In this document: piece after piece, positions 49,701 to 59,839 of the stretch
How the letters are laid out: each line of letters opens with the position of its first letter
How positions within the stretch are numbered: the first letter of the stretch is position 1
NCBI GenBank assembly: GCA_022570795.1
Contig: JAKUDP010000003.1
Coordinates: 1,798,001 to 1,862,000, forward strand
Direction: 5' to 3'
Origin: Sphaerulina vaccinii
Taxonomy: Eukaryota > Ascomycota > Dothideomycetes > Mycosphaerellales > Mycosphaerellaceae
DNA: 64,000 nt
Translations under genes and position numbers: made by a program
Notes under the pieces: generated by a model
Databases searched by the model: none
What the model saw: only the letters and a program-made list of their open reading frames with translations
What the model was told of the DNA's origin: nothing

Positions 49701-50618
49701 AGGTGGCGGCGGCGGAGAAGAGCCAAGTTCATCTTCGCACCCGCTCGGCGAAGGAGCTCTAGAGTATTGCTGTGTCCCGTCATACGGTAGAGGCGAAGGT
49801 GCTCGTGAGTGATATGATTCCTCCTCGTAAGGTGCAGGCGAGGCTTGACGTGAGACCGGCAACATCTGTGGGTAGGCGGAACCATCATGATATGTGACTG
49901 GTAGAGGCGACCGCGAACGAGGAGGTGCATTATACACTGGCTGAGGCGAAGGAGCCCGATATGGCACATAGCCAGGATATCCAGATACGGGAGTCGGAGT
50001 CGGCGAAGCAGATGGCATCGGAGCAGATCTCTCCTGTGCTGGCATTGGACTTCTCGCTCGCCGCGAAGCACTATACCTAGGGATTGGGTCCGGTATTCTG
50101 GGTCTATCCTGGGGTATGACTGCCACACCATTGTGCTTCTTGACTGTTCCTGTAGGCGCTTGCGCAGTCTTCATGCTCGAGTACGGCTTGAACTTGCTCT
50201 TCTCTTTCTTCTTCTCCACTTCGCTCTCTGGAGTGCCTTCTTTGCCGTTGTCCAAGCTACCTCGCTTTCCAAAGACCTCATACGCCTGGTATGGCTTCCT
50301 GAACAGGCCCTTGCTCTTCGACGTGCTGTGCTTCGGCTGCTGAGTGAGGGGAGTCGAGCCGCGACTATTGGGTGCTGGGGTGAAGGACTCTTCTAGCACT
50401 GTGACAAAGTTCGAGGGAAACAATCCAATGGCTCTAGGATCGCGTCGCAGTCTGCCCATCCACCATGACCTATCTCCAGCATTAAGCGCTTCAATCAGAT
50501 CGCCCTCAATGAAGCCCAGATCCTTCTTCGACTCTCCTCCCCAAGAGTATGTCGCCCTGCACCAGCAAGGAAAACGAGGTAGATCGCCTGGCGCACCCAT
50601 CTTGGCGACTCCGCGCAA
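46752..50618 (-). CDS. CYK3: cytokinesis protein Cyk3-like (SH3 + transglutaminase-like)
   Basis: Cyk3 acts at the division site, linking the actomyosin ring to septum synthesis. The 1288-aa single-exon protein starts with an SH3 domain (about residues 17-76: CWCRATYSWGGESKKDLGFI, then SWWMGRLRRDPRAIGLFPSN). A very long disordered Pro/Ser-rich region follows (about 80-790) with many PSP/RAPSP repeats. The transglutaminase-like domain (about 820-960) has ERITWEEDYEG, RACSEEIALLVHDMC, RPNHWWNALIIDGEWRMMDC and ALANPTHPRRTYY. The C-terminal beta-rich region ends CVFAEWECA. Cys, His and Asp candidates of the transglutaminase triad can be seen, but Cyk3 domains are generally regarded as non-catalytic. 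A second ATG at 50600 (MGAPGDLPRFPCW) is an equally likely start. Large antisense open frames here are shadows of biased codon use. Confidence 0.9.
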   Translation of the reverse strand: MRGVAKMGAPGDLPRFPCWCRATYSWGGESKKDLGFIEGDLIEALNAGDRSWWMGRLRRDPRAIGLFPSNFVTVLEESFTPAPNSRGSTPLTQQPKHSTSKSKGLFRKPYQAYEVFGKRGSLDNGKEGTPESEVEKKKEKSKFKPYSSMKTAQAPTGTVKKHNGVAVIPQDRPRIPDPIPRYSASRRARSPMPAQERSAPMPSASPTPTPVSGYPGYVPYRAPSPQPVYNAPPRSRSPLPVTYHDGSAYPQMLPVSRQASPAPYEEESYHSRAPSPLPYDGTQQYSRAPSPSGCEDELGSSPPPPPPAHRVAYQQSRAPSPELEEPMHPGYSRVGTQTPVPPSPAGSHMTPSPLRAAMNDVMSSLHDMSSFSQSPPPVAKAPSPANIWSPDAFEEIRTSTREQSRAQSSLGFASYQQLEDYGIADSHMPTIPVSRDDGTRVNTYVQRMEHQLRHAKSFSDQAPQPPLKDAQYSSRPTTLSSGSSQGSDIRQLRSQQQHQQLRHRKSAFDVVPRALDRTYTTKTNATNSTETSSATQSSTSTQLTSRSIMSGYSAGGFSATSAGSLARRKFGLGSQRERREMGHTKSTGDINSSTRGVAESGSTVSGPSYHESHASFNQPLLTPVADWNKDPMEDAGVLGGLSSPQGKRSGFFKRMIETAKTTARTGAANARSTIGSASGSRPSSRAGSRSPTKSVTNGITGFAGGTASRPGTASGMASRDMGLGAGGDWMQVRRDVNRSNSLSQRERDDRAERCEMHDIPVMRPIDQLHEYVEGDEGLDGLAVNEPTDFQLPNLQLVDKSTRFIHSIPPMTNASSLAQSFVCRPHRSDVQRLRAIFTWVAERITWEEDYEGQNDTRRAIQTKRACSEEIALLVHDMCTAVGLHVEVVRGYLKGPGEVIDLDTIARPNHWWNALIIDGEWRMMDCALANPTHPRRTYYSTASNQVAESWYFLTRPMELCYTHIPLLPEQQHIVPPIEHEVLISLPCACPSYFRNGVELANFDTSMLHLENLEMAHLHILVPEDVEIVAMTESRAFAQDADGDYFESGDITTKKAFAQAEWTGSRKRFTVKALLPGDEGQGVLKIYAGRRGLMHSIKDNPHAMALAMPLTHSGQNPPYDFLTRHPTPHAQRHDLYVAQPQCARLTSNNTFVFCVRQHPSSLSRFTPDTWGTSSSANGRPQSPGPLTRPSSAMSMVSMTTSNQGSNYGSESSDPMTAAQQKPAKLAIQSPSQKIIRLTRKQDNVTRNVEEDMGLTTTWETVIKIGERGTWRGLVLADRSARWCVFAEWECA

Positions 50619-51946
50619 CAGCCAAGATCAATGATGATGTATGAAGGCCTCGCGCATTTCGAAATGTCGTCGTCTCGCCGTTGCTATGGCCAGAAGACAG
50701 ATGTTTACACCAAATGCCAAATGAATGTCGCGACTTGGGATTTGCATACAACAACTATAGCCTGTATAGAAGCTTGCGGTAGTAATAGCTAGCCTGGCGA
50801 TCTCGAGATGTCGTGTATGGGTGTTGTGGCCGGTGTGAGGCCTACTGGGTGCGGTTGCGGGTGATGTCGTGTTTGTTTACACTTGGAAAGAGCTCCCGAA
50901 GTTGAAACAGAGCCTTGGCAGGCACAGATACATGAAACACCCACTCTTTGCTCCGCTCTGTCATCATCAACAACATCACGCCGGACGGATTGATCCTGCC
51001 CTTGCGCGTGTGCGACGAGGACGTTCCATTGATTTCAGGACATCGAGACGCGACGCGACGACCGCGACCGCAACTAGCCGGCCTGCACGAGGAACTCTTC
51101 AAGATGGTGGTACCTGAATCTGCGATGCCAGTGAGAGCGAGCAATGCCTCCTGCGACACACCTACCTTTCGACGCGGGGCTTAGCCAACGCATGCATACT
51201 CTTAGATGAGCAGGATCCGATAGTTCGCTGTAAGAGGGCGGCCTTTTCGGTAGGCCGCTCGTTGCCTTCAGGAACAGGAAAGATCCGAATGCAAAGTACG
51301 AGGCGGCCGCAGAGTTTTCAATACCACACATCGTTGATGCACTGTATTCGAAACCCATACTGGCGGCTGAGGCGACTGCACGTCATTATCGCTGTCTTCC
51401 AGAAGCATGGAAGCTATCTGTGTCTTCCCGTCTCCGACCAGCTGGTGGTGTGATGCCAGACAGGCCTCACACCGGTTTGGCGGTGCAGCGGGACGGGATC
51501 GGGACTCCATGCAAGAAAGATGCGAGCTGTTTCAGCTGCTCTTGACTGCAGCCAGTCGCTAGCACTCCAGCTCGAGCGACAGCTTTTCTTGCACATGTAA
51601 TCGAGGCCGTACTTTTGCTTGCAACAGCGCCCTCCATCGATGCTATGACTGCATCATGCACGGTGCCGAACATGCTTCGCTGACTATTCTGCGTATGCAA
51701 GCAGATAAGTACTATGCTCTGCGTGTCCTCATGCTCAGCCTTGTCTACGACACACCCATATAATCTATCCCAGCTCGAGAGCACACGGTCATTACCTTTG
51801 TACATCACTGACACTGCCCTTTCTACACTCACGGCGATTTTCAGAAACAAAACAGCTCTTAGGCATTGCGCGATGACAATATGGATCACCATGACTCGCA
51901 TCGATATCGTAAGCTGTGACAACTCCACGCAACACGACGATCGCTA
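50619..51946. promoter_or_regulatory. 1.3-kb divergent region, CYK3 / C2H2 protein gene
   Basis: Holds promoters for two divergent genes. Open frames up to 153 aa (51467-51928, minus) lack recognisable features and stop just before the C2H2 gene start, so I treat them as spurious. Confidence 0.4.
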
Positions 51947-54199
51947 ATGAGCTCAGCTCGCGATTCAATATCGACCTTTGACAGCGAGTATAGCTCAAAC
52001 GCTGCACTTTCTATTTTCAGCGTAGATCGATCAAACTCAAAGGCATCCAATATCACGACTTACTCCGAAACTTCTTTGCTATCTGCTCGGTCGTGCCCTG
52101 CGTTCGATCCGCTGCAGAGATCCATCTCTTCGAGCTCTTCCGCACGCGATCGGCTGCCTGCGACTACTCATCAACTTTCTGCGCCACCTTCGCACGAATT
52201 TCGACGAACTGCTGCTATACGTGCGGCAACACAGCAAGCTGCGTTCCAGCCAGATGAATCTCCCACATCTCCGAACCTACCAACGACCACAACTGAGACC
52301 AGTCGTCAGTCTACGCCCTTGGTACAGAAGCAAGCTACTAATAAATTTGCTTGTTCACACTGCCCGGAAGTATTTACGAAGAAGTCGGATCGCAAGAAGC
52401 ATTGGCTGAACAGATGCCAATATCTCGGCGACCCTACAACCCTAGTCGGAGATGGCGCCGTGTGCCCGGGATGCGAACACGTAGCACGCAACGTGCCCCA
52501 GCAAGACAAGCATCGCAAGGTTAGTGGTCATGAAGGTGTATGGGAGACGATTCGCCTTTGCAAGAAGGAGCGATATACTTGCTCGACCCACAGGGTGATA
52601 TTTCGTGATGCCGAATCGTTCTATGCACACTTCGGCAGTCGCGAATGCCCTCTCAACAACCACAGCGGTGGAAAGGATGGGTACAGACATTACCAAGCGA
52701 GAATTGCGACTCTGCTGCAAGAAGGGAAGGACGAAACCTATGGCAATCACACTTATCTGTACGCTGCCTTGACGGCATATTGTACTGCACATGGGCTTCG
52801 CATGCAAGACTGGCTAGACAGTGTGAAGCTACATCCCGCAGCAGAGGCTCTTGCACTTGCCAACAAGCTGGAATGGGGACTCAGACCAGCCGACGGGTCT
52901 ACACTAAGCCGTCTTGGCTTCACGGACTTGACGGAGATGGTTGCTGCTGCTGTTCCACTAACCATCATCAACGCACGGAGCTCTGCCCAACAATTCGACG
53001 ATCAAAAGACGTTGTCTTCGCCAATTCGACAAGAGGTAACATATCGACAAGGTCAGACGGTGCCGCCTAAAGCGAGATACGTGGAGCGCATCGAAGAGAA
53101 TGCTGCCCAAAGCGCGGCGCTACGGAAACACGGCTCTACTCAACTGCAGCCTCAACAACATGCGCGAGAAGATGGACCAGCTTTCGCAGTGCATGTCACA
53201 CAGCCTCTACCTTACGAGAAGGTCGCTTTGCTTGGGAGTGACTGGCAACGCTTGCTCGCCGAGCCTCACCCAGATCCGCGTGGCTTTCAGCAACATAGCG
53301 ACATCAAAGCAGTGTGGGACCAGGGAATGGGTAGGCCTTCGTCCAGTAACGCCGCCGTCCACGAGATGCAGGAATCAGACAACGCCGCACCACTATTCCT
53401 GCCTTATGCGTTCAACGCCGGATCTGTGAGCGCATTTGAGTCGGACACTGCATTGCAGCCATCGCCTCAGCCCGCTGCTCGGGACCCTTGGGAGCTGCTC
53501 GATGATGATGACTACCCAGATCGACAGGCTCTGACACCATCGCCACCAAGCTTTCCAATGTCGATCAAGAAAAACAAGCGTCCGATCTCCAAGAATAGTG
53601 TTGTTTTGCCAGACTCGGTGACAAGAGCAAAGGTTGGCCCACGGCAGACTCTCGCTTTTCGGCCAAGCTCTAAGGATTTCTCGGCAGCTGTGCAGTTCGC
53701 ACACTTGTCCGAGAACTCCTCGAGGTCGACCAAGCGGGGATCTGGTGAAAGTGTCGTTGGCAACTTCTTCAATTACGACCATTACTACGACCAGACCCCT
53801 GATCCCTCGCTGCTGCTTCCAGGAACAAAGTCGAGTTGCGGCGACTTCTCACAACAGTCGGATCCCTCCCGCACTTCCACTCCGTCCGAGCGAAGCAGGG
53901 CTACGAGCCAGTCTATCAAGGCAGCTATACGCAAGATCACGAAGCCCAGCATCCGCGAGATCGACGACCAGACTCCAGCATCACAACTACCTATTCCCCG
54001 TAACACCACCAGATCTCGATCAAACTCATCACAGTGCATCCACTGTGGCAAAGTCGACAACCTCAGCTGCTTCACGGACCATATCTCCACGAACCTCAAC
54101 AGTAGGACCAGCCACAGACGACGCAATGGGGGCGTCTATGATCCAGAAGAAGTTGCCCAGGCTATTCAGGACTTCCAACATTCCGACTTCTTCTTCTGA
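51947..54199 (+). CDS. C2H2-type zinc-finger protein, otherwise uncharacterised
   Basis: The 750-aa single-exon protein is Ser-rich at the N-terminus (MSSARDSISTFDSEYSSNAA). A C2H2 finger lies at about residues 135-157 (FACSHCPEVFTKKSDRKKHW then LNRC, with Cys as last ligand). A second Cys/His cluster at 170-240 (VCPGCEHVARNV, YTCSTHRVIFRDAESFYAHF) looks like degenerate fingers. A helical part follows (YAALTAYCTAHGLRMQDWLD), then a long disordered region, and a last CxxC (SQCIHCGKVDNLSCFTDH) near residue 690. The protein ends EEVAQAIQDFQHSDFFF. The layout (one finger, scattered Cys pairs, long disorder) is found in many fungal nuclear proteins of unknown role. Start at the first ATG of the frame; no intron needed. 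Confidence 0.72.
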   Translation: MSSARDSISTFDSEYSSNAALSIFSVDRSNSKASNITTYSETSLLSARSCPAFDPLQRSISSSSSARDRLPATTHQLSAPPSHEFRRTAAIRAATQQAAFQPDESPTSPNLPTTTTETSRQSTPLVQKQATNKFACSHCPEVFTKKSDRKKHWLNRCQYLGDPTTLVGDGAVCPGCEHVARNVPQQDKHRKVSGHEGVWETIRLCKKERYTCSTHRVIFRDAESFYAHFGSRECPLNNHSGGKDGYRHYQARIATLLQEGKDETYGNHTYLYAALTAYCTAHGLRMQDWLDSVKLHPAAEALALANKLEWGLRPADGSTLSRLGFTDLTEMVAAAVPLTIINARSSAQQFDDQKTLSSPIRQEVTYRQGQTVPPKARYVERIEENAAQSAALRKHGSTQLQPQQHAREDGPAFAVHVTQPLPYEKVALLGSDWQRLLAEPHPDPRGFQQHSDIKAVWDQGMGRPSSSNAAVHEMQESDNAAPLFLPYAFNAGSVSAFESDTALQPSPQPAARDPWELLDDDDYPDRQALTPSPPSFPMSIKKNKRPISKNSVVLPDSVTRAKVGPRQTLAFRPSSKDFSAAVQFAHLSENSSRSTKRGSGESVVGNFFNYDHYYDQTPDPSLLLPGTKSSCGDFSQQSDPSRTSTPSERSRATSQSIKAAIRKITKPSIREIDDQTPASQLPIPRNTTRSRSNSSQCIHCGKVDNLSCFTDHISTNLNSRTSHRRRNGGVYDPEEVAQAIQDFQHSDFFF

Positions 54200-55044
54200 C
54201 AGTAATATCACCACCACGACATCCACGACACCTCCTACCACCAGCGACTACAATGTATCAACACCACAGCAATGTACCAATACAAATTTACGACACCAGA
54301 CTTTCCAGCGGATACCCTCTTCGAAGCAGGCTTCGATCTACAGATACCCCAGCTAGAGCACAATGTACAATATGTAACTTATTACTACTACATATATATG
54401 TAATGATCGGTACCCTACTTCTCCTTCCCAATCCTCCTCTCCAACACCGTACATCGAAACGCAAATGTGCCTCCAAGCATCATACTTCTCAGTCAACTTT
54501 GCTGCAGCCTGTTCTGTGCCAAGTCCACTTACTTAGGGTTGCCCAGAACCCGTGGGACAGCGACAACAACGTCGGATCTCCGTCATAACGACTACAATTC
54601 AAGATCCTACTCTTGGATACTGTTTCGAGAATCACTGTGACGTTGGAAGTCGATTCGTTATCTACTGCACTCAGAACCTTGAATTCGTCGAGTTATCGAA
54701 ATTTGTGAAATATCGAAGTTTTGGAAGTATGATCGCAATACTGTAAAGATGGGAGGTCGTTCTCTAGCGATCAGAAACGGTGATTGAGGAACCTGGTTAA
54801 CACTGCCGTGGAGCGTGGCACGTAGATTGTGGAGTCAGTAGCTTGGTGCTTGCTCAAGGATGTGCGAACATCTGTGCGAGGAACTGTTACTATTCTTCTC
54901 CATGGACGTGGTTCTGTTTCTTCCCTATCCTGGGTCGTCATATGTACATACAGTATACACTACATCTACATGTAGCGAACGTTCTCTGACTCGTTCAATC
55001 GACGCACGATGCCGAATCCATCCGGTGTTCAACGCTCTTCTTCT
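54200..55044. other. convergent 3' intergenic region, nothing recognised
   Basis: 845 bp between the ends of the C2H2 gene and the P5B ATPase gene. AT-rich in places (TACTACTACATATATATGTA at 54384-54403). No gene is supported. Confidence 0.4.
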
Positions 55045-58000
55045 CTATATCCTCATATCCTCAAGTATAACCTTATACTCCTTCCTCTTCTTCGGCGCCT
55101 TACTAAACTTCCGCTTAGCCTTCCCGATCAATCTCGCCAAAACAGGCAAAACCTGTCTCTCAGCCAAATACGACACTGCAAAAGCTCCTATCCCCAAAGC
55201 TAAGATGAAGACCTTGAAATTCACACTCATCCAAGTTAATTCCATCCAATCTTCGACCCAAGGAGCGGGGTCGAAGAGCATGTAACTCGATACACCCAAT
55301 GCTACGGCCATTGTGATGACGAATGGCAGGTTGTGGCGCATGGATTGTCGGAAAGGTTTGCCGATGGAGAGGACGATTGCTGAGAGGATGTATTGGTAGC
55401 AGGATAGAAGGAAGAGGGTTGTGTTTTCGGAGTTCTTGGAGTTGGAATGTTCGGTGTCGAGGACTGGTGGCTGATACCAGGGTTGTTTGCGTACGAAGAA
55501 CCACCCGATGAATTGGAATACGATAGTGATGACGATTTGTCCAATGAGTGGTGTCAAGACCTTTCTGCTTACCAGAGATGCGGTTGGTCGTTTTCGTGAT
55601 AGTGATGGGTAAGGTCCTGTCCAACCCATGAAGATGGCAATGGGGAGAATGAGGAGTAGATCGATGTACAAGAACTGGAAATCTCCGAGATTCGATGCTG
55701 TGGCGTAGAGGAAGCTGACCGAGGTGAACTGAATCGCGGAGTACAGAGACATGTACTTGAAGCAGCTGAAGGATGTCACAAGTGCGGCGCGTCCTTCGCG
55801 GATGACTTCTGGTACGCAGGAGATGTCGAAGATGCGACTGGTGAATGGTGCTGCGACTGAGGCTTCGGCTTCGGACAGAGATATGCCCACGTCGGCGGCT
55901 TTGAGTGCACCACAGTCGTTGGCACCGTCGCCACAGAAACCGGCGCAGTAGTCGATGCTTTGCAGTTTCTCGATGAGCTCGTGCTTCTCGTCGGGTGACA
56001 TCCGGGCGAAGACTTGGCCAATAACCAGCATTTCGCGCAGGACTTTGGGAGAGGCGAAGTCGACTATCCAGCGGAAGACGTCGCCAGTCACTGCGACAGA
56101 GTAGTTCCGCAAATTCGAAACGTCGTAGGGCAGCGACGAGTCGTGCTCGGCAGGTGGTGGCAATGGCTTCAGTGTGTTCTCGTCCAACTGGTAGATCGGG
56201 TTGTCCACAGATTCCCAGGCAAGTTTCGAGAGTGCAGTATGTGCATCACCCTCGACAAAGTGCGGTACGAAGCAATGTGCTGACTTGTCGACCAAGCCAC
56301 ACTCCCTCGCGACACTGATAGCTGTCAGAATGTTATCTCCAGTGCACATGACAGTGCGAATGTTGGCTTCTCTGAGCTCGGTGATGATGTCCGTGGTGGT
56401 CTCCTTCAGCTTGTTCTCGAAGATGATGAAGCCGACGAACTCCAGATCAGACTCTGCATCTTCGCGCTTCATCTTCTGCACCTTTAGCCAGTTCAACTTG
56501 AAGATGTGCTTCGTGGCACAGGCAATGACACGATACCCACGATGTGTGTAGTAGGCCAGTAGGTCGTTATACTCTGGTGGGAAGCTTTCTGGCCTGCAAA
56601 TACCTTTCATGGCCTCAGGAGCACCCTTCACGAAGACGTCTCCGCTCTTCTCGCCCAGCTGTCTGACAATGACACTAGCACGACGAAGCTGGGAGACGAA
56701 TTCAAAGGATCTCAGCACACCCAGCTGGATAGCTCTTCTACTGTTGGGTGTACCTTGCTCTTCGTCGAGGTCAAACTCCATGCCAGGCGGAGGACGTGCG
56801 ACTGAAGGCTGTAAGGACAAGTTTTCCTCTTCCTCGCCTAGTCCAGCACTCTCAGTACCCTCCTCGTACTGCCAGCCAGTCCATTCGAACATCTTCAGGT
56901 CCAGCGGATCTCCGATGAACTCATCATCGACGACACGCAAAGAGTGGCAAGTAGCCATATTGTACAAGATGGCTTTGTTGGCGTTATAGTCTGCCGTGGG
57001 ATCACGCTCGTACACTGCGCCAGGGAGAAGTGTACTTGACTCGTTGAGCAGTTCGGAGAAACGGTTTGCAGGTCTCTGTACAACACGAACGCCAAGCACG
57101 TCCAGCCCGTCTTCTGTCAAAGTGCCTGTCTTGTCGAAAGCCATGACATCGATCTTGCCGCCAACATTGACACGTTGAGGACTGATACAAAAGATCTGCT
57201 TCGCCTTCAGTCGACTGAGTGCGAAGTTCGTGCCAATGGTCAGTGTGGCCGGCAGTGCAGGTGGCACGACAATCGTGATGAGGTCCAGCGCGCGGACGAT
57301 GATGAGATGCCATTCCAATCCTAGGCGGATGAAGTTCACAAGCGACGCGATGAAGCCGACAGCAGCAATCAAGCCCATGACGGAGATGTATCTGAAGGAG
57401 TCTCTGTAGAACTTGAATCCGGATGGCTTTGGGAACAGCATCGAGCGGACAAGTGCACCCTTCGTGGTGTTGAATCCAGTCCTGACGACCAGAGCAAGCG
57501 CAGCAGCCTCATCACTCTTGTCGTCTTGAGGTCTCCTGGCGCGAATAATTTTGGTGCCACTAAACAGCATATGCTTGGCAACATCGGCGTGGATAGCAGA
57601 GGCGGACAGGTTCAGCATCTCCAATGTGTCATCTGTGGCTGGAGTCTTCGAGACAGGAACAGATTCGCCTGTCAACATGCTCTCGTTGACAATGCAATCG
57701 CCAGAAAGCAGCAGACTGTCGCATGGGAATTGACCAAGGTTAGGGTCTGTCACCTCGTAGACATCGCCGGGGACCAACTCGCTAGAATCCACGTATCGCC
57801 AGAAGCCACCTCTCAGTACACGAATATCGCATTCGAAACGTGCTATATCTCGCAATCGTTGCATGGTTGCTTTTGTTTCGATGAGAGTGGTTGTAACACT
57901 GGCGACCGAAATGACGAAGATGCAGGCCGCGTAGTAATAGTATTCATCCGCTGACCACAGGATGATACTGGCGACCTGGAAGACATAGAATGGATGGAAT

Positions 58001-59097
58001 GCTTCGTCCATAAGTAGCTGGCCAGTAGTCTTCTGCTCCAGATCGATGGCATTCTTGCCGAAGATGCGCTCCCGAACTTCTTGCTCTTCTCCATCAATAC
58101 CTTGCCGTACAGCCACAACATCGGTCCAGGTCGGATCCTTCCAGGTATTGCCAAGAACAAATTTGTCCTTCAAAGGATGGTAGCAGAAGCGAATGTACCG
58201 GTAGTCCAAAATTCGGAGCTCGTCCAGGATGGGATCATCGTACTCGTCGTAGTCCTGCCACTTTGCTCTGCTGACACCAAATACAGACGACAGACTCTGA
58301 CCAAACTCCTGCTTGCTGAGATTCTGAATAGCCATCTCACCCCACTGATTCTCGATAACGACCCAGTCGGCCTCTCCAAGTGGCGTCGACTTGCCTATCA
58401 GCATGACATACCATTTCGGCAACCATCGCAGGATGAGATACGCTAGCCCTCCTGTGCATATGCAGAGTGCTAGATACGCGGCGAAACCAAAAGTGGACGT
58501 CTTAAACCCAGCGGCCACAATGGTCATGTCCTCTGTCACGATGTAGATCTTCTGGCTGATCCTCCCTCCTACTCGGAAAGCACTAGTTTGCGAGTCTTCT
58601 GACTGATTGCGCCGCAACAGAGGGGCGTTTACCGAATGTCTATGCGAATCCGTAGATCTGCGCGACCTCTTCGAATGATCTGATCCTCTGCTTCCTCTAC
58701 TCCCATTCCTCTGCCGCGACATGATGGAGCCATTCTCTGGAGTCTCGTTCTGGTCATATGTCCCATTCATTTCTGGCTCAATGAAAGTGTTCTCTCCGCT
58801 GAGCTCGCCATTCTCCAGTGCCTGAACCTCTTCATCGTCGTACAGAGCATCCTCTCGCAGCTCCTCTGAGTCGAAGTCTCTTTCCTCTTCATAATATGCG
58901 AAGCTCGTGGTCGAATCGGCGCGTGATCGTCGGTGGAAGAAGGAACTCGAGGCAGTCGGCACACTCTCTGACATGGGGCCCGAGAAGATCTCGTCCTGGG
59001 CCATCTCGACATCGCCAATGAAGCTGGCCTCGCTCATGTTCGACTCTCGCCGGCGATACATGCCGCGATGTCTCTCAGGCGAGTAGTCTTCTGCCAT
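55045..59097 (-). CDS. YPK9: P5B-type cation/polyamine-transporting ATPase (Ypk9/ATP13A2-like)
   Basis: P5B ATPases sit in vacuolar/lysosomal membranes; the human member ATP13A2 exports polyamines and yeast Ypk9 protects against metals. The 1350-aa single-exon protein has a long acidic/Ser-rich cytosolic N-terminus (1-175), then a P5-type N-terminal membrane insertion. P-type ATPase landmarks follow: LTGESVPVSK (actuator, about 472), PPALPATLTIGTNFALSRLK (the P5B form of the M4 motif, about 610), phosphorylation motif DKTGTLTED (Asp about 653), KGAPEAM (nucleotide binding) and GDGANDCGALKAADVGISLS (hinge, about 1054). About ten membrane helices can be seen in total. PPALP distinguishes P5B from P5A. 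Length and motif order are complete and no lesion is present. The start at 59097 is the first ATG. Confidence 0.95.
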   Translation of the reverse strand: MAEDYSPERHRGMYRRRESNMSEASFIGDVEMAQDEIFSGPMSESVPTASSSFFHRRSRADSTTSFAYYEEERDFDSEELREDALYDDEEVQALENGELSGENTFIEPEMNGTYDQNETPENGSIMSRQRNGSRGSRGSDHSKRSRRSTDSHRHSVNAPLLRRNQSEDSQTSAFRVGGRISQKIYIVTEDMTIVAAGFKTSTFGFAAYLALCICTGGLAYLILRWLPKWYVMLIGKSTPLGEADWVVIENQWGEMAIQNLSKQEFGQSLSSVFGVSRAKWQDYDEYDDPILDELRILDYRYIRFCYHPLKDKFVLGNTWKDPTWTDVVAVRQGIDGEEQEVRERIFGKNAIDLEQKTTGQLLMDEAFHPFYVFQVASIILWSADEYYYYAACIFVISVASVTTTLIETKATMQRLRDIARFECDIRVLRGGFWRYVDSSELVPGDVYEVTDPNLGQFPCDSLLLSGDCIVNESMLTGESVPVSKTPATDDTLEMLNLSASAIHADVAKHMLFSGTKIIRARRPQDDKSDEAAALALVVRTGFNTTKGALVRSMLFPKPSGFKFYRDSFRYISVMGLIAAVGFIASLVNFIRLGLEWHLIIVRALDLITIVVPPALPATLTIGTNFALSRLKAKQIFCISPQRVNVGGKIDVMAFDKTGTLTEDGLDVLGVRVVQRPANRFSELLNESSTLLPGAVYERDPTADYNANKAILYNMATCHSLRVVDDEFIGDPLDLKMFEWTGWQYEEGTESAGLGEEEENLSLQPSVARPPPGMEFDLDEEQGTPNSRRAIQLGVLRSFEFVSQLRRASVIVRQLGEKSGDVFVKGAPEAMKGICRPESFPPEYNDLLAYYTHRGYRVIACATKHIFKLNWLKVQKMKREDAESDLEFVGFIIFENKLKETTTDIITELREANIRTVMCTGDNILTAISVARECGLVDKSAHCFVPHFVEGDAHTALSKLAWESVDNPIYQLDENTLKPLPPPAEHDSSLPYDVSNLRNYSVAVTGDVFRWIVDFASPKVLREMLVIGQVFARMSPDEKHELIEKLQSIDYCAGFCGDGANDCGALKAADVGISLSEAEASVAAPFTSRIFDISCVPEVIREGRAALVTSFSCFKYMSLYSAIQFTSVSFLYATASNLGDFQFLYIDLLLILPIAIFMGWTGPYPSLSRKRPTASLVSRKVLTPLIGQIVITIVFQFIGWFFVRKQPWYQPPVLDTEHSNSKNSENTTLFLLSCYQYILSAIVLSIGKPFRQSMRHNLPFVITMAVALGVSSYMLFDPAPWVEDWMELTWMSVNFKVFILALGIGAFAVSYLAERQVLPVLARLIGKAKRKFSKAPKKRKEYKVILEDMRI

Positions 59098-59839
59098 GGT
59101 GTCGTCTATCTCTATTCAGTGGCGCGGAGGTAGTGCTGTTGCGGAGAAAGGCGTCGAGGCCTGTAAGTGAGCAGGTGCTATCGCATATCGATCGTGTATA
59201 CTATACTGGCTGAAGAACGCGACTGGACGTGTCTCGAATTTGCTGCAATGCTCGTCATATGCAAATAGCACCAGTATCTTCAATGACAAGGATCTTTCAC
59301 GCTAGCCTCTGTCTGTCGCTCATCGCTTACTCCCGCTTAGTCAGTCGCGAGTTCCCTCACAACATCTCTCTTCCAACAACTTCATAACATCACTATTGGA
59401 CCACAGAACACCTCCGCTGACCTCGCAGCGCCTCCATCTCTTGGACATTGACATCTATAATCTGAATCCCACTACTCCGACTCCCTCACTCCCCATACTG
59501 ACCATACATCTCATCGGCCGAAGCACTCCGAGCAGCTTCGGGTATACGAGATAGAGACAAGCTATTTTGCACAAGCCGCGAGCGTTGCACGACTGAAGGG
59601 CAGCCATTTTACTGGGCGCGTCTGGGAAAATGTCAATGCCTTTGTCATTGTCATCGTCCACGTAATCAGGCCATAGTGAGTCTCCCGGTAGTGTGGTGCC
59701 ATCAAAAGACTCTGTTTCCTCGGCTTGTTCCTGCCTAAGTCGACTTCACAGCGGAGTGAAGTTCACGACAATCCTTGAGGTATAGGAATCTTATCACAGA
59801 AACACGGTCCTTGAAAGTACGGATCCGATAACCCACAAG
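59098..59839. promoter_or_regulatory. divergent promoter region, YPK9 / Zn2Cys6 regulator
   Basis: 742 bp between two divergent genes. A CT-rich stretch lies at 59290-59440, typical of fungal promoters. Nothing else named. Confidence 0.4.

Noticed and set aside
51467..51928. 153-aa minus-strand open frame
   Set aside because: No family, splice or signal evidence; sits in the promoter region of the C2H2 gene.
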